A DNA stretch of 64,000 bases from Sympetrum striolatum (Eukaryota; Arthropoda; Insecta; Odonata; Libellulidae): the NCBI GenBank assembly GCA_947579665.1, contig OX388341.1, forward strand, positions 6,872,752 through 6,936,751, read 5' to 3'. Every line of letters starts with the position of its first letter. The first letter of the stretch is position 1. Both the position numbers and the translations under genes were made by a program. Below are positions 13,226 through 25,509 of this stretch, in pieces. Under the pieces are notes generated by a model. The model saw only the letters and a list, made by a program, of their open reading frames with translations. It was not told where the DNA came from and did no database searches.

Positions 13226-16200
13226 CCGTTTTCGACGCTTTTATCGATGAATTCTTCGCAAAATCACTAAAATTAAGAGAAAATGGAGGAAAATGATTCA
13301 CATTTCCTAGAAATTTTCCGTTTTCGATTTTTTTATCGATAAATTCTTCGCAAAATCACTAAAATTAAGCGAAAATAGAGGAAAATGATTGAAATTTCCT
13401 TAAAATTTTCCGTGTTTGATGCTTTTTTCGATGAATTCTTCGCAAAATCACTAAAATTAAGGGAAAATAGAGGAAAATGATTGAAATTTCTTTGAAATTT
13501 TCCGTTTTTGATGCTTTTTTCGATGAATTCTTCGAAAAATCACTAAAATTAAGCGAAAATAGAGGAAAATGATTGAAATTTCCTTGAAATTTTCCGTTTT
13601 TGATGCTTTTTTCGATGTATTCTTCGCAAAATCACTAAAATCAAGAAAAATAGAGGAAAATGATTGAATTTTCCTAGAAATTTTCCGTTTTTGATGCTTT
13701 TTTCGATGAATTCTTCGCAAAATCACTAAAATTAAGCGAAAATAGAGGAAAATGATTGAAATTTCCTTAAAATTTTCCGTGTTTGATGCTTTTTTCGATG
13801 AATTCTTCGCAAAATCACTAAAATTAAGGGAAAATAGAGGAAAATGATTGAAATTTCTTTGAAATTTTCCGTTTTTGATGCTTTTTTCGATGAATTCTTC
13901 GAAAAATCACTAAAATTAAGCGAAAATAGAGGAAAATGATTGAAATTTCCTTGAAATTTTCCGTTTTTGATGCTTTTTTCGATGTATTCTTCGCAAAATC
14001 ACTAAAATCAAGAAAAATAGAGGAAAATGATTGAATTTTCCTTGAACTTTTCCGTTTTTGATGCTTTTTTCGATGAATTCATCGCAAAATCACTAAAATT
14101 AAGAGAAAATAGACGAACATTATTGAAATTTCCTTGAAATTATCCGTTTTTGATGCTTTTTTTCGATGAATTCTTAACAAAATCACTAAAATAAAGAGAA
14201 AATAGAGGAAAATGATTGAAATTTCCTTGAAATTTTCCGTTTTTGATGCTTTTTTCAAGGAATTCTACGCAAAATCCCTAAAATTAGGCGAAAATAGAGG
14301 AAAATGATTGAAATTTCCTTAAAATTTTCCGTTTTTGATGCTTTTTTCGATGAATTATTCGCAAAATTACTAAAATTAAACGAAAGTAGAGGAAAATGAT
14401 TGAAATTCCCTTGTAATTTTCCGTTTTTGATGCTTTTTTCGATGAATTTTTCAAAAAATCACTAAAATTAAGCTAAAATAGAGGAAAATGATTGAAATTG
14501 CCTCGAAATGTTCCGTTTTTGATGCTTTTTTCGATGAATTCTTCGCAAAATAACTAAAATTCAGAAAAATAGAGGAAAATGATTGAAATTTCGTTGAAAT
14601 TTTCCGTTTTTGATGCGTTTTTCGATGAATTCTTCGCAAAATCACTTAAATTAAGAAAAATAGAGGAAAATGATTGAAATTTCCTTGAAATTTTCCGTTC
14701 TGGATGCTTTTTTCGATGAATTCTTCGCAAAATCACTAAAATTAAGAAAATAGAGGAAAATGATTGAAATTTCCTTGAAATTTTCCGTTTTTGATGCTTT
14801 TTTCGATGAATTCTTCGAAAAATCACTAAAATTAAGCGAAAATAGAGGAAAATGATTGAAATTTCCTTGAACTTTTCCGTTTTTTATGCTTTTTTGGATG
14901 AATTCTTCGAAAAATCACTAAAATTCAGAAAAATAGAGGAAAATGATTGAAATTTCCTTGAAATTTTCCGTTTTTGATGCTTTTTTCGATGAATTTTTCG
15001 CAAAATCAATAAAATCAAGAAAAATAGAGGAAAATGATTGAAATTTCCTTGAAATTTTTCGTTTTTGTTGCTTTTTTCGATGAATTCATCTCAAACTCAC
15101 TAAAATTAAGAGAAAATAGAGGAAAATGATTGAAATTTTCCTGAAATTTTCCTTTTTTGATGCTTTTTTCGATGAATTCTTCGCAAAATCACTAAAATTA
15201 ATAGAAAATCGAGGAAAATAATTGAATTTTCCTTGAACTTTTCCGTTTTTGATGCTTTTATCCATGAATTCTTCGCAAAATCACTAAAATTTAGAGAAAA
15301 TAGAGGAAAATGATTGAAATTTCCTTGAAATTATCCGTTTTTGATGCTTTTTTTCGATGAATTCTACGCAAAATCACTAAAATAAAGAGAAAATAGAGGA
15401 AAATGATTGAAATTGCCTCGAAATATTCCGTTTTTGATGCCTTTTTCGATGAATTTTTCAAAAAATCACTAAAATTAAGCAAAAGATAGAGGAAAATGAT
15501 TGAAATTGCCTCGAAATATTCCGTTTTTGATGCTTTATTCGATGAATTCTTCGAATAATCACTAAAATTAAGAGAAAATGGAGGAAAATGATTCACATTT
15601 CCTCGAAATTTTCCGTTTTCGACGCTTTTATCGATGAATTCTTCGCAAAATTACTAAAATTAAACGAAAGTAGAGGATAATGATTGAAATTCCCTTGTAA
15701 TTATCCGTTTTTGATGCTTTTTTCGATGAATTCTTCGCAAAATAACTAAAATTCAGAAAAATAGAGGAAAATGATTGAAATTCCGTTGAAATTTTCCATT
15801 TTTGATGCGTTTTTCGATGAATTCTTCGCAAAATCACTTAAATTAAGAAAAATAGAGGAAAATGATTGAAATTTCCTTGAAATTTTCCGTTCTGGATGCT
15901 TTTTTCGATGAATTCTTCGCAAAATCACTAAAATTAAGAAAAATAGAGGAAAATGATTGAAATTTCCCTGAAATTTTACGTTTTTGATGCTTTTTTCGAT
16001 GAATTCATCGCAAAATTACTAAAATTAGGAGAAAATAGAGGAAAATGATTGAATTTTCCCCTAACTTTTCCGTTTTTGATGCTTTTTACGATGAATTCTT
16101 CGCAAAATCACTAAAATTAAGTGAAAATAGAGGAAAATGATTGAAATTTCCTTGAACTTTTCCGTTTTTGATGCTTTTTTCGATGAATTCTTCTCAAAAT

Positions 16201-16710
16201 CACTAAATTTAAGAAAAAAGAGGAAAATAATTGAAATTTCCTTGAAATTTTCCGTTTTTGATGCTTTTTTCGATGAATTCTTCGAAAAATCACTAAAATT
16301 AAGCGAAAATAGAGGAAAATGATTGAAATTTCCTTGAACTTTTCCGTTTTTGATGCTTTTTTGGATGAATTCTTCGAAAAATCACTAAAATTCAGAAAAA
16401 TAGAGGAAAATGATTGAAATTTCCTTGAAATTTTCCGTTTTTGATGCTTTTTTCGATGAATTTTTCGCAAAATCAATAAAATCAAGAAAAATAGAGGAAA
16501 ATGATTGAAATTTCCTTGAAATTTTTCGTTTTTGTTGCTTTTTTCGATGAATTCATCTCAAACTCACTAAAATTAAGAGAAAATAGAGGAAAATGATTGA
16601 AATTTTCCTGAAATTTTCCGTTTTTGATGCTTTTTTCGATGAATTCTTCGCAAAATCACTAAAATTAAGAGAAAATCGTGGAAAATGATTGAATTTTCCT
16701 TGAACTTTTC
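13226..16710. repeat. 3485 bp satellite duplication, copy 2
   Basis: Directly follows copy 1 with the same monomer order. The match fails at about 16710-16715, where one copy continues CGTTTTCGACGC and the other CGTTTTTGATGC. The clean head-to-tail arrangement fits unequal exchange between sister arrays. Confidence 0.85.
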
Positions 16711-17020
16711 CGTTTTTGATGCTTTTATCGATGAATTCTTCGCAAAATCACTAAAATTTAGAGAAAATAGAGGAAAATGATTGAAATTTCCTTGAAATTA
16801 TCCGTTTTTGATGCTTTTTTTCGATGAATTCTACGCAAAATCACTAAAATAAAGAGAACATAGAGGAAAATGATTGAAATTGCCTCGAAATATTCCGTTT
16901 TTGATGCCTTTTTCGATGAATTTTTCAAAAAATCACTAAAATTAAGAGAAAATGGAGGAAAATGATTCACATTTCCTCGAAATTTTCCGTTTTCGACGCT
17001 TTTATCGATGAATTCTTCGC

Positions 17021-20000
17021 AAAATCACTAAAATTAAGCGAAAATAGAGGAAAATGATTGAAATTTCCTTAAAATTTTTTGTGTTTGATGCTTTTTTCGA
17101 TGAATTCTTCGCAAAATCACTAAAATAAAAAAAAAAGTAGAGGAAAATGATTGAAATTTCCTTGAAATTTTCCGTTTTTGATGCTTTTTTCGATGAATTT
17201 TTCGAAAAATCACTAAAATTAAGCGAAAATAGAGGAAAATGATTGAAATTGCCTCGAAATGTTCCGTTTTTGATGCTTTTTTCGATGAATTCTTCGCAAA
17301 ATTACTAAAATCAAGAGAAAATACAGGAAAATATTGAAATTTCCTCGAAATTTTCCGTTCTCGATGCTATTTTCAATGAATTCTTCGCAAAATCACTAAA
17401 ATTAAGCGAAAATAGAGGAAAATGATTGAAATTTCCTTGAAATTTTTCGTTTTTGATGCTTTTTTCGATGAATTCATCTAAAACTCACTAAAATTAAGAG
17501 AAAATAGAGGAAAATTATTGAAATTTTCCTGAAATTTTCCGTTTTTGAGGCTTTTTTCGATGAATACATCGCAAAATCACTAAAATTAAGAGAATATAGA
17601 GGAAAATGATTGAATTTTCATTGAAATTATCCGTTTTTGATACTTTTTTTCGATGAATTCTTCGCAAAATCACTAAAATAAAGAGAAAAATAGAGGAAAA
17701 TGATTGAAATTTTCTTGAAATTATCCGTTTATGACGCTTTTTTCAAGGAATTCTACGCAAAATTACTAAAATTAAACGAAAGTAGAGGAAAATGATTGAA
17801 ATTCCCTTGAAATTTTCCGTTTTGGATGCCTTTTTCGATGAATTTTTCAAAAAATCACTAAAATTAAGCAAAAAATAGAGGAAAATGATTGAAATTGCCT
17901 CAAAATATTCCGTTTTTGATGCTTTTTTCGATGAATTCTTCGAATAATCACTAAAATTAAGAGAAAATGGAGGAAAATGATTCACATTTCCTCGAAATTT
18001 TCGGTTTTCGACGCTTTTATCGATGAATTCTTCGCAAAATTACTAAAAGTAAACGAAAGTAGAGGAAAATGATTGAAATTTCCATGAAATTTTCCCATTT
18101 CGATGCTTTTTTCGATGAATTCTTCGCAAAATCACAAAAATTAAGCGAAAATAGTGGAAAATGATTGAAATTTTCTTGAAATTTTCCTTTTTTGATGCAT
18201 TTTTCGATGAATTCTTCGCAAAATCACTAAAATTAAGAGAAAATGGAGGAAAATGATTCACATTTCCTAGAAATTTTCTGTTTTCGATTTTTTTATCGAT
18301 AAATTCTTCGCAAAATCACTAAAATTAAGCGAAAATAGAAGAAAATGATTGAAATTTCCTTAAAATTTTCTGTGTTTGATGCTTTTTTCGATGAATTCTT
18401 CGCAAAATCACTAAAATTAAGGGAAAATAGAGGAAAATGATTGAAATTTCCTTGAAATTTTCCGTTTTTGATGCTTTTTTCGATGAATTCTTCGAAAAAT
18501 CACTAAAATTAAGCGAAAATAGAGGAAAATGATTGAAATTTCCTTGAAATTTTCCGTTTTTGATGCTTTTTTCGATGACTTCTTCGAAAAATCACTAAAA
18601 TCAAGAAAAATAGAGGAAAATGATGGAAATTTCCTTGAAATTTTTCGTTTTTGATGCTTTTTTCGATGATTTCATCTCAAACTCACTAAAATTATGAGAA
18701 AATAGAGGAAAATGATTGAAATTTCACTGAAATTTTCCGTTTTTGATGCTTTTTTCGATGAATTCATCGCAAAATCACTAAAATTAAGAGAAAATTGAGG
18801 AAAATAATTGAATTTTCCTTGAACTTTTCCGTTTTTGATGCTTTTTTCGATGAATTCTTCGCAAAATCACTAAAATTAAGAGAAAATAGAGGAACATTTT
18901 GAAATTTCCTTGAAATTATCCGTTTTTGATGCTTTTTTTCGATGAATTCTTAACAAAATCCTAAAAATTAAGAGAAAAAACAGGAAAATATTGAAATTGC
19001 CTTGAAGTTTCCTTTTTTGATGCTTTTTTCGATGAATTATTCGCAAAATTACTAAAATTAAACGAAAGTAGTGGAAAATGATTGAAATTTCCTTGAAATT
19101 TTCCCATTTCGATGCTTTTTTCGATGAATTCTTCGCAAAATCACTAAAATTAAGCGAAAATAGTGGAAAATGATTGAAATTTCCTTGAAATTTTCCGTTT
19201 TTGATGCATTTTTCGATGAATTCTTCGAATAATCACTAAAATTAAGAGAAAATGGAAGAAAATAATTCACATTTCCTCGAAATTTTCCGTTTTCGACGCT
19301 TTTATCGATGAATTCTTCGCAAAATCACTAAAATTAAGAGAAAATGGAGGAAAATGATTCACATTTCCTAGAAATTTTCCGTTTTCGATTTTTTTATCGA
19401 TAAATTCTTCGCAAAATCACTAAAATTAAGCGAAAATAGAGGAAAATGATTGAAATTTCCTTAAAATTTTCCGTGTTTGATGCTTTTTTCGATGAATTCT
19501 TCGCAAAATCACTAAAATTAAGGGAAAATAGAGGAAAATGATTGAAATTTCTTTGAAATTTTCCGTTTTTGATGCTTTTTTCGATGAATTCTTCGCAAAA
19601 TCACTAAAATTATGCGAAAATAGAGGAAAATGATTGAATTTTCCTTGAACTTTTCCGTTTTTGATGCTTTTTTCGATGAATTCTTCGCAAAATCACTAAA
19701 ATTAAGAGAAAATAGACGAACATTATTGAAATTTCCTTGAAATTATCCGTTTTTGATGCTTTTTTTCGATGAATTCTTAACAAAATCACTAAAATAAAGA
19801 GAAAATAGAGGAAAATGATTGAAATTTCCTTGAAATTTTCCGTTTCTGATGCTTTTTTCAAGGAATTCTACGCAAAATCCCTAAAATTAGGCGAAAATAG
19901 AGGAAAATGATTGAAATTTCCTTGATATTTTCCGTTTTTGATGCTTTTTTTCGATGAATTATTCGCAAAATTACTAAAATTAAACGAAAGTAGAGGAAAA

Positions 20001-23000
20001 TGATTGAAATTCCCTTGTAATTTTCCGTTTTTGATGCTTTTTTCGATGAATTTTTCAAAAAATCACTAAAATTAAGCTAAAATAGAGGAAAATGATTGAA
20101 ATTGCCTCGAAATGTTCCGTTTTTGATGCTTTTTTCGATGAATTCTTCGCAAAATCACTAAAAACAGGAGAAAATACAGGAAAATATTGAAATTGCTTTG
20201 AAATTTCCTTTTTTGATGCTTTTTTCGATGAATTCTTCGCAAAATCACTAAAATCAAGAGAAAAAACAGGAAAATATTGAAATTGCCTTGAAGTTTCCTT
20301 TTTTGATGCTTTTTTCGATGGATTCTTCGCAAAATCACTAAAATCAAGAAAAATAGAGGAAAATGATTGAAATTTCCTTGAAAGTTTTCCATTTTCGATG
20401 CTTTTTTCGATGAATTCTTCGCAAAATCACTAAAAACAAGAGAAAATACAGGAAAATATTGAAATTGCTTTGAAATTTCCTTTTTTGATGCTTTTTTCGG
20501 TGAATTCATCGCAAAATCACTAAAATTAAGAGAAAATAGAGGAAAATGATTGAAATTTCCCTGAAATGTTCCGTTTTTGATGCTTTTTTCGATGAATTCT
20601 TTGCAAAATCACTAAAATTAAGAGAAAATAAAGGAAAATGATTGAAATTTCCTCGAAATTTTCCGTTTTCGATGCTTTTTTCGATGAATTCTTCGCAAAA
20701 TAACTAAAATTAAGCGAAAATAGAGGAAAATGATCGAAATTTTCTCGAAATTTTCCGTTTTTGATACTTTTTTCGATGATTTCATCGCGAAATCATAGAA
20801 TTTAAGAGAAAATAGAGGAAAATGATTGAATTTTCCTTGAACTTTTCAATTTTTGATGCTTTTTTCGATGAATTCTCCGCAAAATCACTAAAATTAAGAG
20901 AAAATAGAGGAAAATGATTGAAATTTCCTTGAAATTGTCCGTTTTTGATGCTTTTTTCGATGAATTCTTCGCAAAATCACTAAAATTAAACGAAAGTAGA
21001 GGAAAATGATTGAAATTCCCTTGAAATTTTCCGTTTTTGATGCTTTATTCGATGAATTTTTCGAAAAATCACTAAAATTAAGCGAAAATAGATGAAAATG
21101 ATTGAAATTGCCTCGAAATGTTCCATTTTTGATGCTTTTTTCGATGAATTCTTCGCAAAATTACTAAAATCAAGATAAAATACAGGAAAATATTGAAATA
21201 GCCTTGAAATTTTCCGTTTTTGATACTTTTTTCGATGAATTCATCGCGAAATCATAGAAATTAAGAGAAAATAGAGGAAAATGATTGAATTTTCCTTGAA
21301 CTTTTCAATTTTTGATGCTTTTTTCGATGAATTCTCCGCAAAATCACTATAATTAAGAGAAAATAGAGGAAAATGATTTAAAATTTCCTTGAAATTGTCC
21401 GTTTTTGATGCTTTTTTCGATGAATTCTTCGCAAAATCACTAAAATTAACCGAAAGTAGAGGAAAATGATTGAAATTCCCTTGAAATTTTCCGTTTTTGA
21501 TGCTTTTTTTCGATGAATTTTTCGAAAAATCACTAAAATTAAGCGAAAATAGAGGAAAATGATTGAAATTGCCTCGAAATGTTCAATTTTTGATGCTTTT
21601 TTTCGATGAATTCTTCGCAGAATTACTAAAATCAAGAGAAAATACAGGAAAATATTAAAATAGCCTTGAAATTTTCCGTTTTTGATGCTTTTTTCGATGA
21701 ATTCTTTGCAAAATTACTAAGATTAAGAGAAATTAAAGGATAATGAATGAACTTTCCTCGAAATTTTCCGTTTTTGATGCTTTTTTCGATGAATTCTTCG
21801 CAAAATCACTAAAATCAAGAAAAATAGAAGAAAATGATGGAAATTTCCTTGAAATTTTTCGTTTTTGATGCTTTTTTCGATGAATTCATCGCAAAATCAC
21901 TAAAATTAAGAGAAAATTGAGGAAAATGTTTGAATTTTACTTGAACTTTTCCGTTTTTGATGCTTTTTTCGATGAATTCTTCGCAAAATCACTAAAATTA
22001 AGAGAAAATAGAGGAAAATTATTGAAATTTCCTTGAAATTATCCGTTTTTGATGCTATTTTTCGATGAATTCTTAACAAAATCACTAAAATAAAGAGAAA
22101 ATGGAGGAAAATGATTGAAATTTCCTTGAAATTTTCCGTTTTTGATGCTTTTTTCAAGGAATTCTACGCAAAATCCCTAAAATTTAGCGAAAATAGAGGA
22201 AAATTATTGAAATTTCCTTGAAATTTTCCGTTTTTGATGCTTTTTTCGATGAATTATTCGCAAAATTACTAAAATTAAACGAAAATAGAGGAAAATGATT
22301 GAAATTCCCTTGTAACTTTCCGTTTTTGATGCTTTTTTCGATGAATTTTTCAAAAAATCACTAAAATTAAGCTAAAATAGAGGAAAATGATTGAAATTGC
22401 CTCGAAATGTTCCGTTTTTGATGCTTTTTTCGATGAATTCTTCGCAAAATCACTAAAAACAAGAGAAAATACAGGAAAATATTGAAATTGCCTTGAAATT
22501 TCCTTTTTTGATGCTTTTTTCGATGAATTCTTCGCAAAATCACTAAAATCAAGAGAAAAAACAGGAAAATATTGAAATTGCCTTGACATTTCCTTTTTTG
22601 ATGCTTTTTTCGATGAATTCTTCGCAAAATCACTAAAATCAAGAAAAATAGAGGAAAATGATTGAAATTTCCTTGAAAGTTTTCCATTTTGATGCTTTTT
22701 TCGATGAATTCATCGCAAAATCACTAAAATTAAGAGAAAATAGAGGAAAATGATTGAAATTTCCTTGAAATTATCCATTTTGATGCTTTTTTCGATGAAT
22801 TCTTCGCAAAATCACTAAAATTAAACGAAAGTAGAGGAAAATGATTGAAATTCCCTTGAAATTTTCCGTTTTGGATGCCTTTTTCGATGAATTTTCAAAA
22901 AATCACTAAAATTAAGCGAAAATAGAGGAAAATGATTGAAATTGCCTCAAAATATTCCGTTTTTGATGCTTTTTTTCGATGAATTCTTCGAATAATCACT

Positions 23001-24109
23001 AAAATTAAGAGAAAATGGAGGAAAATGATTCACATTTCCTCGAAATTTTCCGTTTTCGACGCTTTTATCGATGAATTCTTCGCAAAATCCCTAAAATTAA
23101 GAGAAAATGGAGGAAAATGATTCACATTTCCTAGAAATTTTCCGTTTTCGATTTTTTTATCGATAAATTCTTCGCAAAATCACTAAAATTAAGCGAAAAT
23201 AGAGGAAAATGATTGAAATTTCCTTAAAATTTTTTGTGTTTGATGCTTTTTTCGATGAATTCTTCGCAAAATCACTAAAATAAAAAAAAAGTAGAGGAAA
23301 ATGATTGAAATTTCCTTGAAATTTTCCGTTTTTGATGCTTTTTTCGTTGAATTTTTCGAAAAATCACTAAAATTAAGCGAAAATAGAGGAAAATGATTGA
23401 AATTGCCTCGAAATGTTCCGTTTTTGATGCTTTTTTCGATGAATTCTTCGCAAAATTACTAAAATCAAGAGAAAATACAGGAAAATATTGAAATTTTCTT
23501 GAAATTATCCGTTTATGACGCTTTTTTCAAGGAATTCTACGCAAAATTACTAAAATTAAACGAAAGTAGAGGAAAATGATTGAAATTCCCTTGAAATTTT
23601 CCGTTTTGGATGCCTTTTTCGATGAATTTTTCAAAAAATCACTAAAATTAAGCAAAAAATAGAGGAAAATGATTGAAATTGCCTCAAAATATTCCGTTTT
23701 TGATGCTTTTTTCGATGAATTCTTCGAATAATCACTAAAATTAAGAGAAAATGGAGGAAAATGATTCACATTTCCTCGAAATTTTCCGTTTTCGACGCTT
23801 TTATCGATGAATTCTTCGCAAAATCACTAAAATTAAGAGAAAATGGAGGAAAATGATTCACATTTCCTAGAAATTTTCTGTTTTCGATTTTTTTATCGAT
23901 AAATTCTTCGCAAAATCACTAAAATTAAGCGAAAATAGAAGAAAATGATTGAAATTTCCTTAAAATTTTCTGTGTTTGATGCTTTTTTCGATGAATTCTT
24001 CGCAAAATCACTAAAATTAAGGGAAAATAGAGGAAAATGATTGAAATTTCCTTGAAATTTTCCGTTTTTGATGCTTTTTTCGATGAATTCTTCGAAAAAT
24101 CACTAAAAT
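17021..24109. repeat. Large satellite block, copy 2, cut by the gap
   Basis: Second copy of the 1970-9149 block, with the same succession of monomer variants, one monomer shorter near 19585. The upstream match ends at about 17.0 kb, where copy 1 has a TATCGATA-bearing monomer and this copy has a different one. The block stops at the N run, so its true length is unknown. Confidence 0.85.
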
Positions 24110-24309
24110 NNNNNNNNNNNNNNNNNNNNNNNNNNNNNNNNNNNNNNNNNNNNNNNNNNNNNNNNNNNNNNNNNNNNNNNNNNNNNNNNNNNNNNNNNNN
24201 NNNNNNNNNNNNNNNNNNNNNNNNNNNNNNNNNNNNNNNNNNNNNNNNNNNNNNNNNNNNNNNNNNNNNNNNNNNNNNNNNNNNNNNNNNNNNNNNNNNN
24301 NNNNNNNNN
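24110..24309. other. Assembly gap of 200 N
   Basis: Exactly 200 N, a placeholder size. The left flank ends in mid-monomer and the right flank is unrelated unique sequence, so the satellite's true length and the physical link between the flanks are unknown. Confidence 0.99.
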
Positions 24310-24478
24310 AAGTGTTCTTAGAAAAACACTGGAGCCACCTGTGAATTTAAAAATTTCATGAGTAATGTTACTTAACTCAAATATCATTTGTATCAAAAGA
24401 AGAGTAACTTCATTAGTATTATTACTTAATTCAAATACCATTTGTAGTATCAAAATATTCATGCTTACCTTGAACTCA
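24310..24478. other. AT-rich spacer with a short duplicated motif
   Basis: Two diverged copies of a ~31 bp motif (core TTACTTAAYTCAAATA, then CATTTGTA) lie about 54 bp apart at 24368 and 24422. This is directly downstream, on the minus strand, of the P-element reading frame and may be its remnant 3' region. No gene is seen. Confidence 0.5.
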
Positions 24479-25282
24479 TTATCTCTTATTAACTTTTCTG
24501 CACCACCAGAGAATAGTTTGCCGGATCACAGCCTTAGCAATCCTACTTGCCATCTCTTTCCAGTGAGCCTCACAGTGGTTGCTAAGCCATTGAAAAGAAA
24601 TTTCCATCTCCACTATGGCCTTAATGAATGCTGAGATTCCCACTCTATGTGGTGTGTCATTTAGCACTCTCTCAGTTATTTGCAATGCTGCAATGACGGC
24701 TTCCAGGAGGTCTTTTCGGGGATTTAACTTGTCTCCATCACATCCCTGAAAATACATCACAGCTGTAGGATTTTCTGTTCCATCCAGCAGCCCCTCTTTA
24801 CAGCTACAGCAGCAGCATTGTTTTATTATTGCTCTCAATACATAGCTGCACAGAAATGACATTAGGCCTTCAGATTCTGCTGCAGCTCCCTCGATGTTCT
24901 CACTGACAACAAACCCGGAGAATCCATCGCTGTCTGTTGATTCTCCAATGTCAGTGGTTACTGATTCCAAGTTCAGCCAGCTTCGTAGGGAATCAAGAAG
25001 CTTATTGTCATCAGCTTCACAGTTTTGGCCACTGACATTGGAGGAAAATGCCAAACCATTGACAATAAATGTCTTCAGGCTGCTGGTGAACTGCGTTGTT
25101 GTTGGCCGCGTGTTGGACCCACAGTTTCCTCGCAGGCAGCTGAACAAGTTTTCAAGAGGATCTTGATTAAAGGACCGTGCTGAAACGGACCCTGTCACAG
25201 CACCTGGTCCACTTAGCAAACTTTTACAGAGCTGGGGAAAGGCTTGCAGATTATGCAGCCAGCCTTGCTGAGAAGGTGGCAT
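24479..25282 (-). CDS. P-element/THAP9-type transposase, C-terminal fragment
   Basis: An uninterrupted 267-codon frame ending in TAA. Residues about 38-60 carry FNQDPLENLFSCLR followed by GSN.RPTTTQF, which matches the conserved block of P-element and THAP9 transposases (SQD.LE..F...R..GG.N..PT...F) in the C-terminal half of the family. A Cys-rich stretch (QCCCCSCKEG, about residues 155-164) and a helical Trp-rich end (SFQWLSNHCEAHWKEMASRI) follow. The N-terminal THAP zinc finger, the leucine-zipper region and most of the RNase H-like catalytic core are absent upstream, where the sequence turns to unrelated AT-rich DNA. It is therefore a truncated copy; the ATG at 25282 is just the first Met in the open frame. 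The intact frame suggests a young fragment or a retained exon of a domesticated gene. Confident of the family, not of function. Confidence 0.8.
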   Translation of the reverse strand: MPPSQQGWLHNLQAFPQLCKSLLSGPGAVTGSVSARSFNQDPLENLFSCLRGNCGSNTRPTTTQFTSSLKTFIVNGLAFSSNVSGQNCEADDNKLLDSLRSWLNLESVTTDIGESTDSDGFSGFVVSENIEGAAAESEGLMSFLCSYVLRAIIKQCCCCSCKEGLLDGTENPTAVMYFQGCDGDKLNPRKDLLEAVIAALQITERVLNDTPHRVGISAFIKAIVEMEISFQWLSNHCEAHWKEMASRIAKAVIRQTILWWCRKVNKR

Positions 25283-25509
25283 TGGGAGAAACTTATTATT
25301 TCCTGTCCTTTGTTATTAATACCACCTAGCAATCCTACTTTCAATGGATGAAAGTCGCAGAAATTGTAATAGGTAATCTTAAAACCTTGAATCAAATACA
25401 TTAATAAACCAATATTTTCATTGTTTGATACCATTTGGCCAATAATGGCTGCATGAGATTAAGATACACTGGCTGATTCAATAAATATCGGTGAAATATT
25501 GAGGGAACT

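Larger units (their letters stand above)
1..24109. repeat. ~92 bp AT-rich satellite array
   Basis: The GATGAATT landmark recurs at 123, 215, 307, 399, 491 and 582, giving a 91-92 bp monomer that continues with small indels to the gap. Each monomer has a T-rich half (TTTTCCGTTTTTGATGC, then TTTTTTCGAT), a central GAATTC that is often intact, and an A-rich half (GCAAAATCACTAAAATTAAG, then GAGGAAAATGATTGAAA). The halves make an imperfect dyad around GAATTC. Monomers differ by scattered substitutions, and variant classes recur in a fixed order, which exposes larger duplications. The many small minus-strand reading frames here encode near-identical Lys/Phe/Ser-rich periodic peptides and are by-products of the repeat. 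The family looks like pericentromeric or other heterochromatic satellite DNA; chromosomal position is inference. Confidence 0.97.

Noticed and set aside
1..24109. Dozens of 60-145 codon minus-strand frames encoding Lys/Ser/Phe-rich periodic peptides, and two 61-codon plus-strand frames
   Set aside because: They repeat with the 92 bp period, overlap in several frames, carry no domain or splice context and exist only because the AT-rich satellite has few stops.
1..24109. CENP-B box within the satellite
   Set aside because: No monomer variant fits the TTCG....A..CGGG pattern; CG pairs are present but not in that arrangement.
24037..24462. Frames crossing the N run
   Set aside because: They are artefacts of reading through unknown bases.
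24894..25166. 90-codon plus-strand frame opposite the P-element fragment
   Set aside because: Antisense shadow of the transposase; the minus-strand frame has the family motifs.
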